Made by a program: the position numbers and the translations under genes | Shown: piece by piece, positions 51,355 through 61,052 of the stretch | Position numbering within the stretch: position 1 is the stretch's first letter | How the letters are laid out: every line of letters starts with the position of its first letter | NCBI RefSeq assembly: GCF_014773225.1 | Contig: NZ_JACXAJ010000007.1 | Span: forward strand, 115,941-179,940 | DNA length: 64,000 nt | Direction of reading: 5' to 3' | Source of the DNA: Pontibacter aquaedesilientis | Lineage (GTDB): Bacteria; Bacteroidota; Bacteroidia; Cytophagales; Hymenobacteraceae | Notes under the pieces: generated by a model | Seen by the model: the letters and a program-made list of their open reading frames with translations, nothing else | Told to the model about the DNA's origin: nothing | Databases searched by the model: none

Positions 51355-54309
51355 ATGACGGATTATCGGAAGATAAACAACTTGGTGGGCTGGGTCGTGT
51401 TTTTGATCGCGACGACAGTTTATGTGCTTACTCTAGAGCCTACAGCCAGCTATTGGGATGCAGGCGAGTTTATTGCGTGTTCTTACAAACTATTGGTGCC
51501 ACACCCTCCGGGAGCCCCGTTCTACCTGCTGGTAGGCCGCATCTTCTCGATGTTTGCCAGTGACCCGACCCAGGTAGCCTGGTGGGTGAATCTGCTTTCG
51601 GCCCTCTCCAGTTCCTTCACGGTGCTGTTCCTGTTCTGGTCCATCACCATCCTTTCGCGCAGATTGTTGGTGAAAGAGGGCGAGGCCCCAACCAATGGCA
51701 ACCTCGTGCTGATCATGGGAGCCGGTGCAGCTGGCGCGCTTGCCTATACCTTCACGGACTCGGCTTGGTTCTCAGCAGTGGAGGCAGAGGTATACGCTAT
51801 GTCTTCTTTCTTCACGGCGATCGTGTTCTGGGCCATGCTGCGCTGGGAGTCTAAGGTAGGAGAGTCACTTTCTGATAAGTGGCTGATCCTGATCGCCTAT
51901 CTGATTGGTCTTTCCATTGGTGCTCACTTGCTCAACCTGGTGGCTATACCTGCCCTGGCATTCATTTACTACTTCAGACTGTACCAGCCGACCTGGAAAG
52001 GCGGACTTATCGCTTTCCTGATCAGTGCGGTGATTGTGATGGCTATTCTTTGGGGCATTATACCTGGCTTGCCTTCGCTGGCAGGTAATGTGGAGGTCCT
52101 CTTTGTCAATACATTTGGCCTACCATTTGGCTCTGGCATCATCTTCTTTGTGTTCTTGTTAGTAGTCGCTATTTTCTACGGCATACGCTACTCCATTCAG
52201 CACAACATCAGAATCCTGAACACGGTCATCCTGTGCTTTATATTTATTCTGATCGGATATTCTTCTTACATGATCATACCGATCCGATCTGCTTACAACC
52301 CGACTATCGACGAAAATGATCCCCAGGATATCCTGAGTTTTGTTTCCTACCTGAAGCGTGAGCAGTACGGCGACCGTCCGTTGCTGTACGGTCCGCAGTA
52401 CAATGCGCAGCCGGTTGCCCAGGAGGAAGGCGCTCCGCGCTACGTTAAAGGGGATGAAAAGTATGTCGTAATGGGTCGTAAGCTAGAGACCATCTACGAC
52501 AGCAAAGACAAAACCATTTTGCCGCGTGTCTACAGCGATCAGCCGCAGCACCTGCAAGAGTATAAGAAGTGGATTGATCTAAAGGAAGGCCAGGCACCGA
52601 CATTCGGGCAGAACATGAGCTTCCTGCTGCGCTACCAACTGGGGCATATGTACTGGCGCTATTTCCTCTGGAACTTTGTAGGGCGCGAGAGTGATGTGCA
52701 GCAGGCCGGTGTGCTTTGGTTTGGCAAGCCAACCGATGGCGTGCCGGAGCGCGTGGTAACCAGCATGGCTCGCAACTGTTTCTACCTGCTGCCCTTAATT
52801 ATAGGAATTATCGGTCTGATCTACCAGATCCGGAAGAACGAGCGCGACGCCTTCATCGTGGGCCTGTTGTTCTTCTTCACAGGTATAGCCATTGCCCTAT
52901 ACCTGAACCAGCCGCCAATCGAGCCGCGTGAGCGGGACTATACCTTTGCAGGATCTTTCTACGCCTTCTCTATCTGGATTGGACTGGGTGTGCTGGGTGT
53001 GGCGGAGTTGCTCAATAGGGCGCTTCGCAACGTGACTACCAGTGCCGCCATCGCAACAGTTGTTTGCCTTTCTGTGCCGGCTATACTGGCTGCTGAAGGG
53101 TGGGACGACCACGATCGCTCAAATCGCTACCACTCCGTGGATTCAGCCAAAAACCTGCTCGACTCTGTAGCACCAAACGGCATCCTGTTCACCAACGGCG
53201 ACAACGATACCTTCCCGCTCTGGTACGCCCAGGAAGTGGAAGGTTACAGAACGGACGTACGGGTGGCTGTATTAAGCTACCTGAACACCGACTGGTACAT
53301 CGATCAGATGAAGCGCCAGGCCTATGCTTCTGATCCATGGCCACTAACGTTGGAGAAAGAGAACTACCGCCAAGGCACGAATGATTACCTGCCGTATGTG
53401 GAACGAGCGCAGGTCGCAGCAGGTATAGACCTAAAACAATTCGTGGGGCTGGTGCGCCAGAACCATCCGGCTTTGCAGGTGCAGGCAGGCAATGGGTCTA
53501 CCTTGATGAGCTTCCCTACCAAAAATTTCTTCCTGAACGTGGACAAGGCAAAAGTGCAGCAAGCCGGTTTTGTAGCAAACGATTACAAAGATCAGATCAC
53601 GGACCGTATGCAGTGGACCATCAACAAGTCTTTGCTCGAGAAGAAGCACATGATCATACTGGATCTGCTGGCCACTAATAATTGGGAGCGCCCGGTTTAC
53701 TTCTCTACCACCGTGAACAGCGCCGACTTCATGGGCTTGTCAGACTACTTCCAGCTGGAGGGCCTGGCTTACCGTGTGGTTCCTGTTAAGGTCTCCAATG
53801 AAGATGAAGCAGGGTTCCTGAACAAAGAGAAGATGTATGAGAACTTGATGAAGAAGTTCAGCTTCCGGAATTTCAACGATCCAGGGGTTTTCTACGATGA
53901 GAATTACTTCCGCTTCGCTGCCAATGCGCGTGATAAATTCGGTAAGCTGGCTGCGGCCTATATGCAAAGCGGCGACAATGCCCGTGCCAAGGAAATCGTG
54001 GATTACTGTTTTGAAAAGCTGCCGCCGAGCACTGTGCCATACGATTATTACACGCCGCAGTTCATCTCGCTCATGGCCGACCTGGGCGACGAAAAACGCG
54101 CCAAAGACCTGCTGGAGTCCATGGCCAAAAGCTCGCGCGAGTCGATAGAATACTACATGGCTAAAGGTCCGTTGTTCGAAATGGAAATCCAGACCAACCT
54201 GTTCATCATGCAGCAACTGATAGGCGAGGCGCAGGAAATTGGAGAAGAGGAACGCGCAGGCGAGCTGCAGCAGGTGTTCATGCAATATCTGCAGCGCGCG
54301 CGCCGTTAA
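51355..54309 (+). CDS. DUF2723 (GT117-like) membrane protein
   Basis: 984 aa. The N-terminal ~480 residues hold about 10-12 membrane helices and the DUF2723 signature: TLEPTASYWDAGEFIACSYKL with the Asp/Glu pair typical of GT-C glycosyltransferases (WDAGEF) and HPPGAPFYLLVGR. A large soluble C-terminal part follows, with NGDNDTFPLWYAQEV and RTDVRVAVLSYLNTDWYI near 630-680, and a helical repeat region at the end. The family is common in Bacteroidetes, and its eukaryotic relative TMEM260 is an O-mannosyltransferase, so surface or periplasmic protein glycosylation is plausible. ATG 51355 is chosen because the upstream frame overlaps the terminator. Confidence 0.9.
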   Translation: MTDYRKINNLVGWVVFLIATTVYVLTLEPTASYWDAGEFIACSYKLLVPHPPGAPFYLLVGRIFSMFASDPTQVAWWVNLLSALSSSFTVLFLFWSITILSRRLLVKEGEAPTNGNLVLIMGAGAAGALAYTFTDSAWFSAVEAEVYAMSSFFTAIVFWAMLRWESKVGESLSDKWLILIAYLIGLSIGAHLLNLVAIPALAFIYYFRLYQPTWKGGLIAFLISAVIVMAILWGIIPGLPSLAGNVEVLFVNTFGLPFGSGIIFFVFLLVVAIFYGIRYSIQHNIRILNTVILCFIFILIGYSSYMIIPIRSAYNPTIDENDPQDILSFVSYLKREQYGDRPLLYGPQYNAQPVAQEEGAPRYVKGDEKYVVMGRKLETIYDSKDKTILPRVYSDQPQHLQEYKKWIDLKEGQAPTFGQNMSFLLRYQLGHMYWRYFLWNFVGRESDVQQAGVLWFGKPTDGVPERVVTSMARNCFYLLPLIIGIIGLIYQIRKNERDAFIVGLLFFFTGIAIALYLNQPPIEPRERDYTFAGSFYAFSIWIGLGVLGVAELLNRALRNVTTSAAIATVVCLSVPAILAAEGWDDHDRSNRYHSVDSAKNLLDSVAPNGILFTNGDNDTFPLWYAQEVEGYRTDVRVAVLSYLNTDWYIDQMKRQAYASDPWPLTLEKENYRQGTNDYLPYVERAQVAAGIDLKQFVGLVRQNHPALQVQAGNGSTLMSFPTKNFFLNVDKAKVQQAGFVANDYKDQITDRMQWTINKSLLEKKHMIILDLLATNNWERPVYFSTTVNSADFMGLSDYFQLEGLAYRVVPVKVSNEDEAGFLNKEKMYENLMKKFSFRNFNDPGVFYDENYFRFAANARDKFGKLAAAYMQSGDNARAKEIVDYCFEKLPPSTVPYDYYTPQFISLMADLGDEKRAKDLLESMAKSSRESIEYYMAKGPLFEMEIQTNLFIMQQLIGEAQEIGEEERAGELQQVFMQYLQRARR

Positions 54310-54332
54310 ACAAAATAGCGCATTAAACAGTA

Positions 54333-54368
54333 CAAAAGCCGGACTACCCATTATGTCCGGCTTTTGCA
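54333..54368 (+). terminator. Terminator after the DUF2723 gene
   Basis: CAAAAGCCGGAC pairs with GTCCGGCTTTTG around a 10-base loop. Confidence 0.75.
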
Positions 54369-54399
54369 TTTTTGTGGTTGTTGCATTACTTTCAAGTAA

Positions 54400-55656
54400 A
54401 TGAAACAGATCTGTCTCTTCTCCTGCTTTTTTTTCATGATGCTGTTGTCCTCGTGCGGCGGCTCTAACCCATCTTATGCCCCTGTGTACCGGGAGCCCGC
54501 TGCTACTACCAGGCCCGACCAACCCGAAGTGGTCATGCACCATGCCCATTATGCTGCCCACGATAGCCTCTACCTGATTTTCCGGTTTGAGGACCTGAAA
54601 CAGTTGCTGGACCTGCAGCAGAGTGCTACCCGCATCGACTTTGTGATCAGGGCTGGCAACACGGAGCGGGACATGCTGTTGCTGCGCGACACCGTGCAGA
54701 TAACGGCTAGCCATAAGGTGCAGGGCGAGGGAAGTCTGGAAGTTCCGGTGAAAATTCCGGCCAACCATGTAACCGCCGGAAATTCCATGCAGGTAAGGCT
54801 ATGGCTAAAGCTGGCCGGGCAGGAACGACTTGGCACTTCCCATCGGCTATACCTGAATCCTGAGATGCTGCAGAAAGACTACCTGATGGTACGGGCAAAC
54901 AGTGGCAGGCCAGTATTCAGAGGATTCGCTACTACGGCGGACAAGCTTGTGCTTTGGCGCAGCAACGACACAACGGCACAGCCACTCCCCATCCGACTCT
55001 TCAACCCGGCATTCCAACCCGCATTGCCTCCTATGTCTGCCAAACAGGAGCCAGCCCCTGCATCGCAACTCCCCGTAGCTGATACGATTCGCCTGCAAAC
55101 CGGCGATACCATCCGGCTGCAGCAGGAGGGCTTATACCTGTTTGGAGCAGATATGCCGGGCCAATCCGGTTTGTTGGTGCAGGAAGGCGCTTATCCGCTT
55201 GTGACTAGAGTCCAGGACCTCATCCCCCCACTCATATACCTGACCACCTCTGCCGAGCGTGAAACTTTATATAGCGCAAAAAATCAGAAAATAGCGGTTG
55301 ATAATTTCTGGATGAGGGTAGCCAAAGACAAGAGCCTGGCCCGTGAGCTTATCAGGACTTACTATACCCGTGTTGAGAACGCCAATAGGCTCTATACCTC
55401 CTACAAGCCCGGTTGGGCTACCGATCGTGGGATGATTTATATCGTCTATGGAAAACCCAACAACATCAGCGTGAGCGGCGATTCGGAGACCTGGATCTAC
55501 CGGGAGTCGGAGGCCACTCCCTATGTGAAGTTCGTTTTTACGAAAAAAGAGAATAACTTTACCGAAAATCACTTTGAGCTGATACGGAACCGCGAATACG
55601 AGGAGCACTGGTACAGCACTGTTGCAAAATGGAGAGCAGGAATAACAAATTTGTAG
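54400..55656 (+). CDS. GWxTD-domain lipoprotein
   Basis: 418 aa. Lipobox LLSSC with Cys19 gives a lipoprotein. The mature chain has beta-rich segments (~40-260), then the GWxTD domain from about 300 with YKPGWATDRGMIYIVYGKP and EHWYSTVAKWRAG at the end. The family is found in Bacteroidetes, Acidobacteria and relatives and has no firm function. Its stop lies 28 bases inside the rlmB gene, so the two are probably coupled in translation. Confidence 0.85.
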   Translation: MKQICLFSCFFFMMLLSSCGGSNPSYAPVYREPAATTRPDQPEVVMHHAHYAAHDSLYLIFRFEDLKQLLDLQQSATRIDFVIRAGNTERDMLLLRDTVQITASHKVQGEGSLEVPVKIPANHVTAGNSMQVRLWLKLAGQERLGTSHRLYLNPEMLQKDYLMVRANSGRPVFRGFATTADKLVLWRSNDTTAQPLPIRLFNPAFQPALPPMSAKQEPAPASQLPVADTIRLQTGDTIRLQQEGLYLFGADMPGQSGLLVQEGAYPLVTRVQDLIPPLIYLTTSAERETLYSAKNQKIAVDNFWMRVAKDKSLARELIRTYYTRVENANRLYTSYKPGWATDRGMIYIVYGKPNNISVSGDSETWIYRESEATPYVKFVFTKKENNFTENHFELIRNREYEEHWYSTVAKWRAGITNL

Positions 55657-56474
55657 GCGGCAACCGCTATCGCGGACCCAAGACTCCGAAGGAGGATAAA
55701 ATGGAAATGATTTTCGGTCTGAGGCCCATCATGGAGGCTATGCTGGCCGGAAAGGTGCTGGAAAAGATCTTCGTGCAGAAAGGTGCCCGCAATGCCAGCG
55801 TGGACGAGTTGCTGGAGCTGGCCAAGAAGCACGATGTGCCGGTAGCCAGTGTGCCGATTGAGAAGCTAAACAACCTGACTCGCAAGAATCACCAGGGGGC
55901 GGTGGCTTTTATCTCGGCCATCACCTATTCGCCTCTGGACGAGATCGTGACGGCGCTGTTCGAAAAAGGCAAAAGCCCATTGTTGCTTATCCTGGATCGC
56001 ATTACCGATGTGCGTAACTTTGGCTCTATTGCCCGAAATGCCGAGTGCATGGGCGTCGATGCGATTGTTATACCTAGCAAAGGCGGTGCGCAGATCAATG
56101 CGGATGCGATCAAGACATCGGCGGGTGCCCTGCATAGCGTGCCTGTGTGCCGGGAGCACAACCTCAAAAGCACGATCGATTACCTGAAAGACTATGGCGT
56201 GCAGATTGTGGCCTGCACCGAAAAGACAGAGCATAACCTGACCGATAGAACGATTGACTTCGTAGGACCGACAGCCATTATCATGGGCAGTGAGGAAGAC
56301 GGCATCTCTCCGGAGTACCTCAAGCGCGCCGATGCGAAAGTTCGTATTCCGTTACTGGGGCAGATTGGCTCGCTGAACGTATCCGTGGCTACCGGCATCA
56401 TCCTGTATGAAGCCATGAGCCACCGCCTGCGCGAGAACGGTTATTCCAGCCAGAATACTTTTGAGCCCAGGTAA
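55629..56474 (+). CDS. rlmB: 23S rRNA (guanosine-2'-O)-methyltransferase RlmB
   Basis: A SPOUT methyltransferase of 281 aa that 2'-O-methylates G2251 of 23S rRNA. The N-terminal ~25 residues are a basic extension. Then the substrate-binding domain (IFGLRPIMEAMLAGKVLEKIF) and the trefoil-knot domain: LDRITDVRNFGSIARNAECMG, IMGSEEDGISPEYL and IPLLGQIGSLNVSVATGI, which bind SAM. It overlaps the GWxTD gene by 28 bases. A terminator follows at 56514. Confidence 0.93.
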   Translation: MESRNNKFVGGNRYRGPKTPKEDKMEMIFGLRPIMEAMLAGKVLEKIFVQKGARNASVDELLELAKKHDVPVASVPIEKLNNLTRKNHQGAVAFISAITYSPLDEIVTALFEKGKSPLLLILDRITDVRNFGSIARNAECMGVDAIVIPSKGGAQINADAIKTSAGALHSVPVCREHNLKSTIDYLKDYGVQIVACTEKTEHNLTDRTIDFVGPTAIIMGSEEDGISPEYLKRADAKVRIPLLGQIGSLNVSVATGIILYEAMSHRLRENGYSSQNTFEPR

Positions 56475-56513
56475 GACCGACTTAAAATAGATTATCCAAA
56501 AGGCCTATACCTT

Positions 56514-56555
56514 AAAAAGGGCGGTGCCATCAGTTGCTGATGATACCGCCCTTTT
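56514..56555. terminator. Bidirectional terminator after rlmB and manC
   Basis: AAAAGGGCGGTGCCATCAG pairs with CTGATGATACCGCCCTTTT with one mismatch and a 3-base loop. Two TATACCTG copies, 12 bases apart, follow directly at 56563-56582. Confidence 0.8.
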
Positions 56556-56607
56556 CTTATGCTATACCTGTTTCTATACCTGAATTGTAGAGATAGAAGC
56601 AGCTGCC

Positions 56608-57684
56608 TTAAATATATTCTGCCCCTTTTTTGGATTTGGCGTCAGACATAAATTCTTTCACCTTCTGCTCCTCGTCCAGCTTGCAGATCATCAGCACGTT
56701 GTCGTGCTCTGCCACAATGTAGCCTTCCAGGCCCTGCAGCACGACCAGACGCTGTTTAGGGGTCTTGATAATGCAGTTGTGCGTGTCATACAGCATAACG
56801 TCACCGTCCACCACATTGCCTTGGTCATCTTTTTTGTTGATGGTATAGAGCGAGTTCCAGGTGCCCAGGTCAGACCAGCCAATGTCAGCCAGCACCACAT
56901 ACACATTGTCCACCTTCTCCATGATGCCGTAGTCGATGGAGATGTTGCGGCAATGCGAATAGGCTTTGACGATAAAGTTTTGCTCTTCCGGGGTATGAAG
57001 GGATGAGGCGCCTTCCTCGAAAATCTCACTGATCTCAGGCAAGTGCTGGCGGAACGCCTTCATGATACTTTGCACGTTCCAGATGAAGATACCGGAATTC
57101 CAGACGAAGTCACCGCTTTCAAGGAACATTTGGGCAAGTTCCAGGTTCGGTTTCTCGGTAAAGGTTTTTACCTTTTTGATTGTCTGCTCCTCGCTGTCGA
57201 TGAACTGGATGTAACCATAGCCCGTGTCAGGTCGGCTAGGGGTAATGCCCAGCGTGATCAGCACATCGTTCTTGTCAGCGGCTTCCACGGCCTCTTTCAC
57301 TACCTTTGTGAAGGCTTCCTGCTTCAGCACCACGTGGTCCGACGGAGTCACGATCAGGTTGGCATTCGGATTGATCTGAGCGATCTTGTAGGAGGCGTAA
57401 GCAATACACGGCGCTGTGTTACGGCCAATAGGCTCCAGCAGAATCTGGTTGTCGGTGAGTTGAGGCAACTGTTCCTTTACCAGCCCTTCATAGTCGCGGT
57501 TGGTTACCACGTATATGTTTTCGGGTGGGCAGACATCCTGAAAGCGGTTCATGGTCATCTGGAGCATGCTTTCGCCTACGCCCAGCACGTCATGAAACTG
57601 TTTTGGAAAATCGGTCCGGCTGAATGGCCAGAAGCGGCTTCCGATGCCGCCCGCCATTATTACCACATAAGTGTTTTCGTTCAT
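56608..57684 (-). CDS. manC: Mannose-1-phosphate guanylyltransferase
   Basis: Makes GDP-mannose from mannose-1-phosphate and GTP, for surface glycans. The 358-aa protein has the pyrophosphorylase signature AGGIGSRFWPFSR at residues 11-23, the GDP-mannose motif TPSDHVVL, FTEKPNLELAQ, and WNSGIFIW. It lacks the C-terminal phosphomannose isomerase domain, so it is the single-function type. It lies 2 bases after kdsD, on the same strand, a clear sugar-nucleotide pair. Confidence 0.92.
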   Translation of the reverse strand: MNENTYVVIMAGGIGSRFWPFSRTDFPKQFHDVLGVGESMLQMTMNRFQDVCPPENIYVVTNRDYEGLVKEQLPQLTDNQILLEPIGRNTAPCIAYASYKIAQINPNANLIVTPSDHVVLKQEAFTKVVKEAVEAADKNDVLITLGITPSRPDTGYGYIQFIDSEEQTIKKVKTFTEKPNLELAQMFLESGDFVWNSGIFIWNVQSIMKAFRQHLPEISEIFEEGASSLHTPEEQNFIVKAYSHCRNISIDYGIMEKVDNVYVVLADIGWSDLGTWNSLYTINKKDDQGNVVDGDVMLYDTHNCIIKTPKQRLVVLQGLEGYIVAEHDNVLMICKLDEEQKVKEFMSDAKSKKGAEYI

Positions 57685-57686
57685 GT

Positions 57687-58658
57687 CTATACGAGTCCTT
57701 CTTTCAGCAAATCGTGGAGGTGCACAAAGCCCTCGAATTTACCTGATTTTGTGACAATGAGTTGTGTGATATTTTTATCCTGCATGATGGCCAGGGCTTC
57801 TGCGGCATAGGTATCCGGCTCAATGGAGAGTGGTGAGATCGTCATGATATCTGAAGCGCGAATGCCATCAATGGAGTCATATTTGTTGAGCATACGGCGC
57901 AAATCGCCATCAGTTATAATTCCGACCAATTCTGCTGTGTCTTCCTTTACTACAGCGGTAGCTCCCAGGCGCTTAGAGGATATTTCGATAATAATTTCCT
58001 TGAGTGCCGCGTTCTCTGTAACACTTGGCGCCATGTTTTGGCCATAGATGTCCTCTACTTTGAGGTATAGGCGCTTGCCGAGCGAACCGCCCGGATGCAG
58101 CGTGGCAAAGTCGGAGCTGCTGAACCCACGGGCCTCCAGCAGGCTCACTGCCAGTGCGTCGCCCAGCGCAAGCGCTGCCGTGGTGCTGGTAGTAGGGGCG
58201 AGGTTGTGGGGGCATGCCTCACGCTCCACAGATGCGTTGAGGATGAAGTCGGCGCTTTGCCCAAGGTAAGAGTCGGTGCTGGATACCAGTGCGGCCATTT
58301 GGGCTCCTTTGCGCTTTAGCAACGGAACGAGTACCTTTATCTCTGGCGTGTTGCCGCTCTTGGAGATGCAGATCACAAAATCTGCCGGCTGAATCATGCC
58401 CAGGTCGCCGTGAATGGCGTCGGCGGCGTGCATAAACAGGGCAGGTGTACCGGTAGAGTTGAGGGTGGCTACGATCTTGGCGGCAATGTTGGCGCTCTTG
58501 CCTATACCTGTCACCACAACGCGGCCTTTTATCTGCAGAATGGCTTTGACGCAATTTTCAAAGTCTTCGTCGATAAAATCTGCCAGTCTGGCGATTGCAT
58601 CGGCTTCTGCGATTAATACTTTTTTTGCCGTAAGCGCTATATTATTAAGAAGATTCAA
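57687..58658 (-). CDS. kdsD: Arabinose-5-phosphate isomerase KdsD/KpsF
   Basis: Turns ribulose-5-phosphate into arabinose-5-phosphate, the first step toward KDO of lipopolysaccharide. The 323-aa protein has a SIS domain (GRVVVTGIGKSANIAAKI and CISKSGNTPEI) up to about 170, an ALALGDALAVSLL helix, and two CBS domains (~205-323; VGIITDGDLRRML). Length and order are typical. It is 2 bases upstream of manC and divergent from recQ. Confidence 0.93.
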   Translation of the reverse strand: MNLLNNIALTAKKVLIAEADAIARLADFIDEDFENCVKAILQIKGRVVVTGIGKSANIAAKIVATLNSTGTPALFMHAADAIHGDLGMIQPADFVICISKSGNTPEIKVLVPLLKRKGAQMAALVSSTDSYLGQSADFILNASVEREACPHNLAPTTSTTAALALGDALAVSLLEARGFSSSDFATLHPGGSLGKRLYLKVEDIYGQNMAPSVTENAALKEIIIEISSKRLGATAVVKEDTAELVGIITDGDLRRMLNKYDSIDGIRASDIMTISPLSIEPDTYAAEALAIMQDKNITQLIVTKSGKFEGFVHLHDLLKEGLV

Positions 58659-58660
58659 TT

Positions 58661-58668
58661 TAAATTTG
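58661..58668 (+). promoter_or_regulatory. Putative -7 element of the recQ promoter
   Basis: TAAATTTG matches TAnnTTTG, 59 bases before recQ and just beyond the kdsD start. No clear -33 is seen. Confidence 0.4.
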
Positions 58669-58726
58669 TGTTAAATGTACCCTGAGGGGATACGTTGCTT
58701 TACAGTTAAATTTTCCGATTCATTAC

Positions 58727-60907
58727 ATGTCTATCAAACACGAGATCAATCTCAAAAACAAATTAAAGGAAGTTTTTGGGTATAATCAATTTAGAGGGAA
58801 TCAGGAGTTGATAATAAATAACATTATCAACGGAAAGAACACCTTTGTGATTATGCCGACAGGAGCTGGCAAGTCGTTGTGTTACCAACTACCTGCCCTT
58901 TCGCTGCCTGGAACTGCCATTGTTATTTCTCCTCTCATCGCCCTGATGAAAAACCAGGTGGATCAGTTAAACGCTTTTGGTGTGAATGCACACTTCCTGA
59001 ACTCCACGTTGTCGAAATCAGAGATCAACAGAGTGAAAAAGGAAACCCTTGCCGGCGAGGTAAAACTACTGTACGTGGCTCCCGAATCGCTTACCAAGGA
59101 AGAGACTGTCGAGTTTCTGCGTAACTCCAATGTGTCGTTTGTGGCGATTGATGAGGCGCACTGTATCTCAGAATGGGGACACGACTTCCGACCGGAATAC
59201 CGCCGCATACGCGGCATCATCGATCAGATAGGCAATTTGCCAATTATTGCGCTGACGGCTACGGCCACACCAAAGGTGCAGCTGGATATACAGCGCAACC
59301 TGCAGATGGACGAGGCCTCTGTGTTCAAGTCCTCGTTTAACCGCACCAACCTGTACTACGAAGTGCGCCCGAAGCACAACACCAAGAAACAGGTTATACA
59401 ATACGTAAAGAAGCACAAAGGCAAAAGTGGGGTAATCTACTGCCTGAGCCGCAAGAAAGTAGAGGAAGTAGCGGAGCTGCTGCGCGTGAACGACGTTAAA
59501 GCATTGCCATACCACGCCGGCCTGGACTCCAGCATCCGCATGGCCAATCAGGATGCCTTCCTGAACGAGGAGGCAGACGTGATTGTGGCGACTATTGCCT
59601 TTGGCATGGGTATAGACAAACCGGACGTGCGCTTTGTAATTCACTACGACACACCGAAGTCCATTGAGGGCTACTACCAGGAAACCGGCCGTGCAGGTCG
59701 CGACGGGCTGGAAGGAAACTGCATTATGTTCTACAGCTATGATGATATCATCAAGCTGGAGAAGTTCAATAAAGACAAGCCGGTAACCGAGCGCGATAAC
59801 TCCAAACTGTTGCTGCAGGAAATGGCGGCTTATGCCGACTCAGCCGTGTGCCGTCGTAAGCAGCTGCTCCATTACTTCGGCGAAGCATACGAGAAAGACT
59901 GCGGCTTCTGCGACAACTGTTTGCACCCAAAAGAGCGCTTTGAGGCGCAGAACGAGGTGCAGCTGGCCCTCAAAACAATACAGCAGACAGGCCAGCGTTT
60001 CAGCATTGAGCACAACACGGCGGTTCTGACGGGCCTGCGCAACCAGTATGTGGCAAGCTATGACCATGATAAACTGGAGGTGTTTGCAGCCGGTAAGGAG
60101 CACGACGCACAATTCTGGAGCTCAGTGCTGCGACAGGTGTTGTTGTCGGAGTATCTGGAGAAAGACATCGAGAATTTCGGTATCGTAAGACTGACACAGA
60201 AGGGGCTGGATTTCATCGCGAATCCGCACCCGATCCAGTTGAGCAAGGACCATGACTACGAGCAGGAGGTAAAGGCAGACGAGGAGAAGGAAGAAACCCA
60301 GGCCTCGGCCGGACATGATGAGGTGTTGTTTGACCTCCTGAAGAACCTGCGTAAGAAGCTGGCCAAGGAAAAAGGTCTTCCGCCCTACGTGCTGTTCCAG
60401 GACCCCTCGCTAAAAGAGATGGCTACTGTATACCCTACAACCCGCGAAGATCTGGCACATGTTGCCGGGGTAGGTATGGGCAAGGTGCAGAAGTTCGGCA
60501 AACCTTTTCTGGACCTGATCACAAAATATGTAGAGGAGAATGACATCGTGACGGCCGCCGACGTGGTGGTGAAAACCACGGTGAACAAGTCGAAGATCAA
60601 AATCTACATCATCCAGCAGATCGATAAGAAAGTGGATCTGGAAGAGATTGCTTCGTCAAAGGACCTGACCATGCAGGAGCTGATCGAGGAGATAGAGCAC
60701 ATCTGCTACTCCGGCACTAAGCTCAACCTGAACTACTATATCAACAATGTGCTGGATGAGGAGCGTCAGGACGAAATATACGATTACTTTATGAGCGCCA
60801 GCACCGACAACATCGGCGTGGCCCTCAAAGAGATGGGTTCGGGGGACTACACAGAAGAGGACCTGCGACTGATGCGCATTAAGTTCCTGTCGGAGTACGC
60901 AAATTAG
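58727..60907 (+). CDS. recQ: ATP-dependent DNA helicase RecQ
   Basis: A 3'-5' SF2 helicase in recombination and fork repair, 726 aa. Motif I is MPTGAGKSLCYQLPA, motif II IDEAHCISEWGHDFRPEY, motif VI ETGRAGRDG. The RQC zinc site is seen as CRRKQLLHYFGE and CGFCDNC, then a winged helix, and an HRDC domain near 520-595 (LRKKLAKEKGLPPYVLF). A further ~110-residue acidic C-terminal part looks like the extended tail of Bacteroidetes RecQ. It has its own promoter and a long hairpin terminator. Confidence 0.96.
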   Translation: MSIKHEINLKNKLKEVFGYNQFRGNQELIINNIINGKNTFVIMPTGAGKSLCYQLPALSLPGTAIVISPLIALMKNQVDQLNAFGVNAHFLNSTLSKSEINRVKKETLAGEVKLLYVAPESLTKEETVEFLRNSNVSFVAIDEAHCISEWGHDFRPEYRRIRGIIDQIGNLPIIALTATATPKVQLDIQRNLQMDEASVFKSSFNRTNLYYEVRPKHNTKKQVIQYVKKHKGKSGVIYCLSRKKVEEVAELLRVNDVKALPYHAGLDSSIRMANQDAFLNEEADVIVATIAFGMGIDKPDVRFVIHYDTPKSIEGYYQETGRAGRDGLEGNCIMFYSYDDIIKLEKFNKDKPVTERDNSKLLLQEMAAYADSAVCRRKQLLHYFGEAYEKDCGFCDNCLHPKERFEAQNEVQLALKTIQQTGQRFSIEHNTAVLTGLRNQYVASYDHDKLEVFAAGKEHDAQFWSSVLRQVLLSEYLEKDIENFGIVRLTQKGLDFIANPHPIQLSKDHDYEQEVKADEEKEETQASAGHDEVLFDLLKNLRKKLAKEKGLPPYVLFQDPSLKEMATVYPTTREDLAHVAGVGMGKVQKFGKPFLDLITKYVEENDIVTAADVVVKTTVNKSKIKIYIIQQIDKKVDLEEIASSKDLTMQELIEEIEHICYSGTKLNLNYYINNVLDEERQDEIYDYFMSASTDNIGVALKEMGSGDYTEEDLRLMRIKFLSEYAN

Positions 60908-60917
60908 ATGGATACAT

Positions 60918-61044
60918 TGCTAAATTGTTAAATTGTTGGAAGAGAAGGCATCATTTAGGCCAGAATCTTCCAACAATTTTTTTTAAGATTAGCCAGAATT
61001 GAAGACCTTTAACCATTCAACAATTTAACAGTTGAACAATTAAG
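60918..61044. repeat. AATTTAAC-type repeats between recQ and purD
   Basis: GCTAAATTGTTAAATTGTTGG at 60918-60938 and two CAATTTAACAGTTGAACAATT-like words at 61019-61042 bracket the gap. Similar words lie before holB and at 31406. The left copy doubles as an arm of the recQ terminator. Confidence 0.5.
60929..60984 (+). terminator. Terminator after recQ
   Basis: AAATTGTTGGAAGA pairs with TCTTCCAACAATTT around a 23-base loop, followed by five more T. Confidence 0.7.
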
Positions 61045-61052
61045 AAAAGACT

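Noticed and set aside
53740..54768. 342-codon minus-strand frame
   Set aside because: It lies opposite the ends of the DUF2723 and GWxTD genes, crosses their terminator and has no family features.
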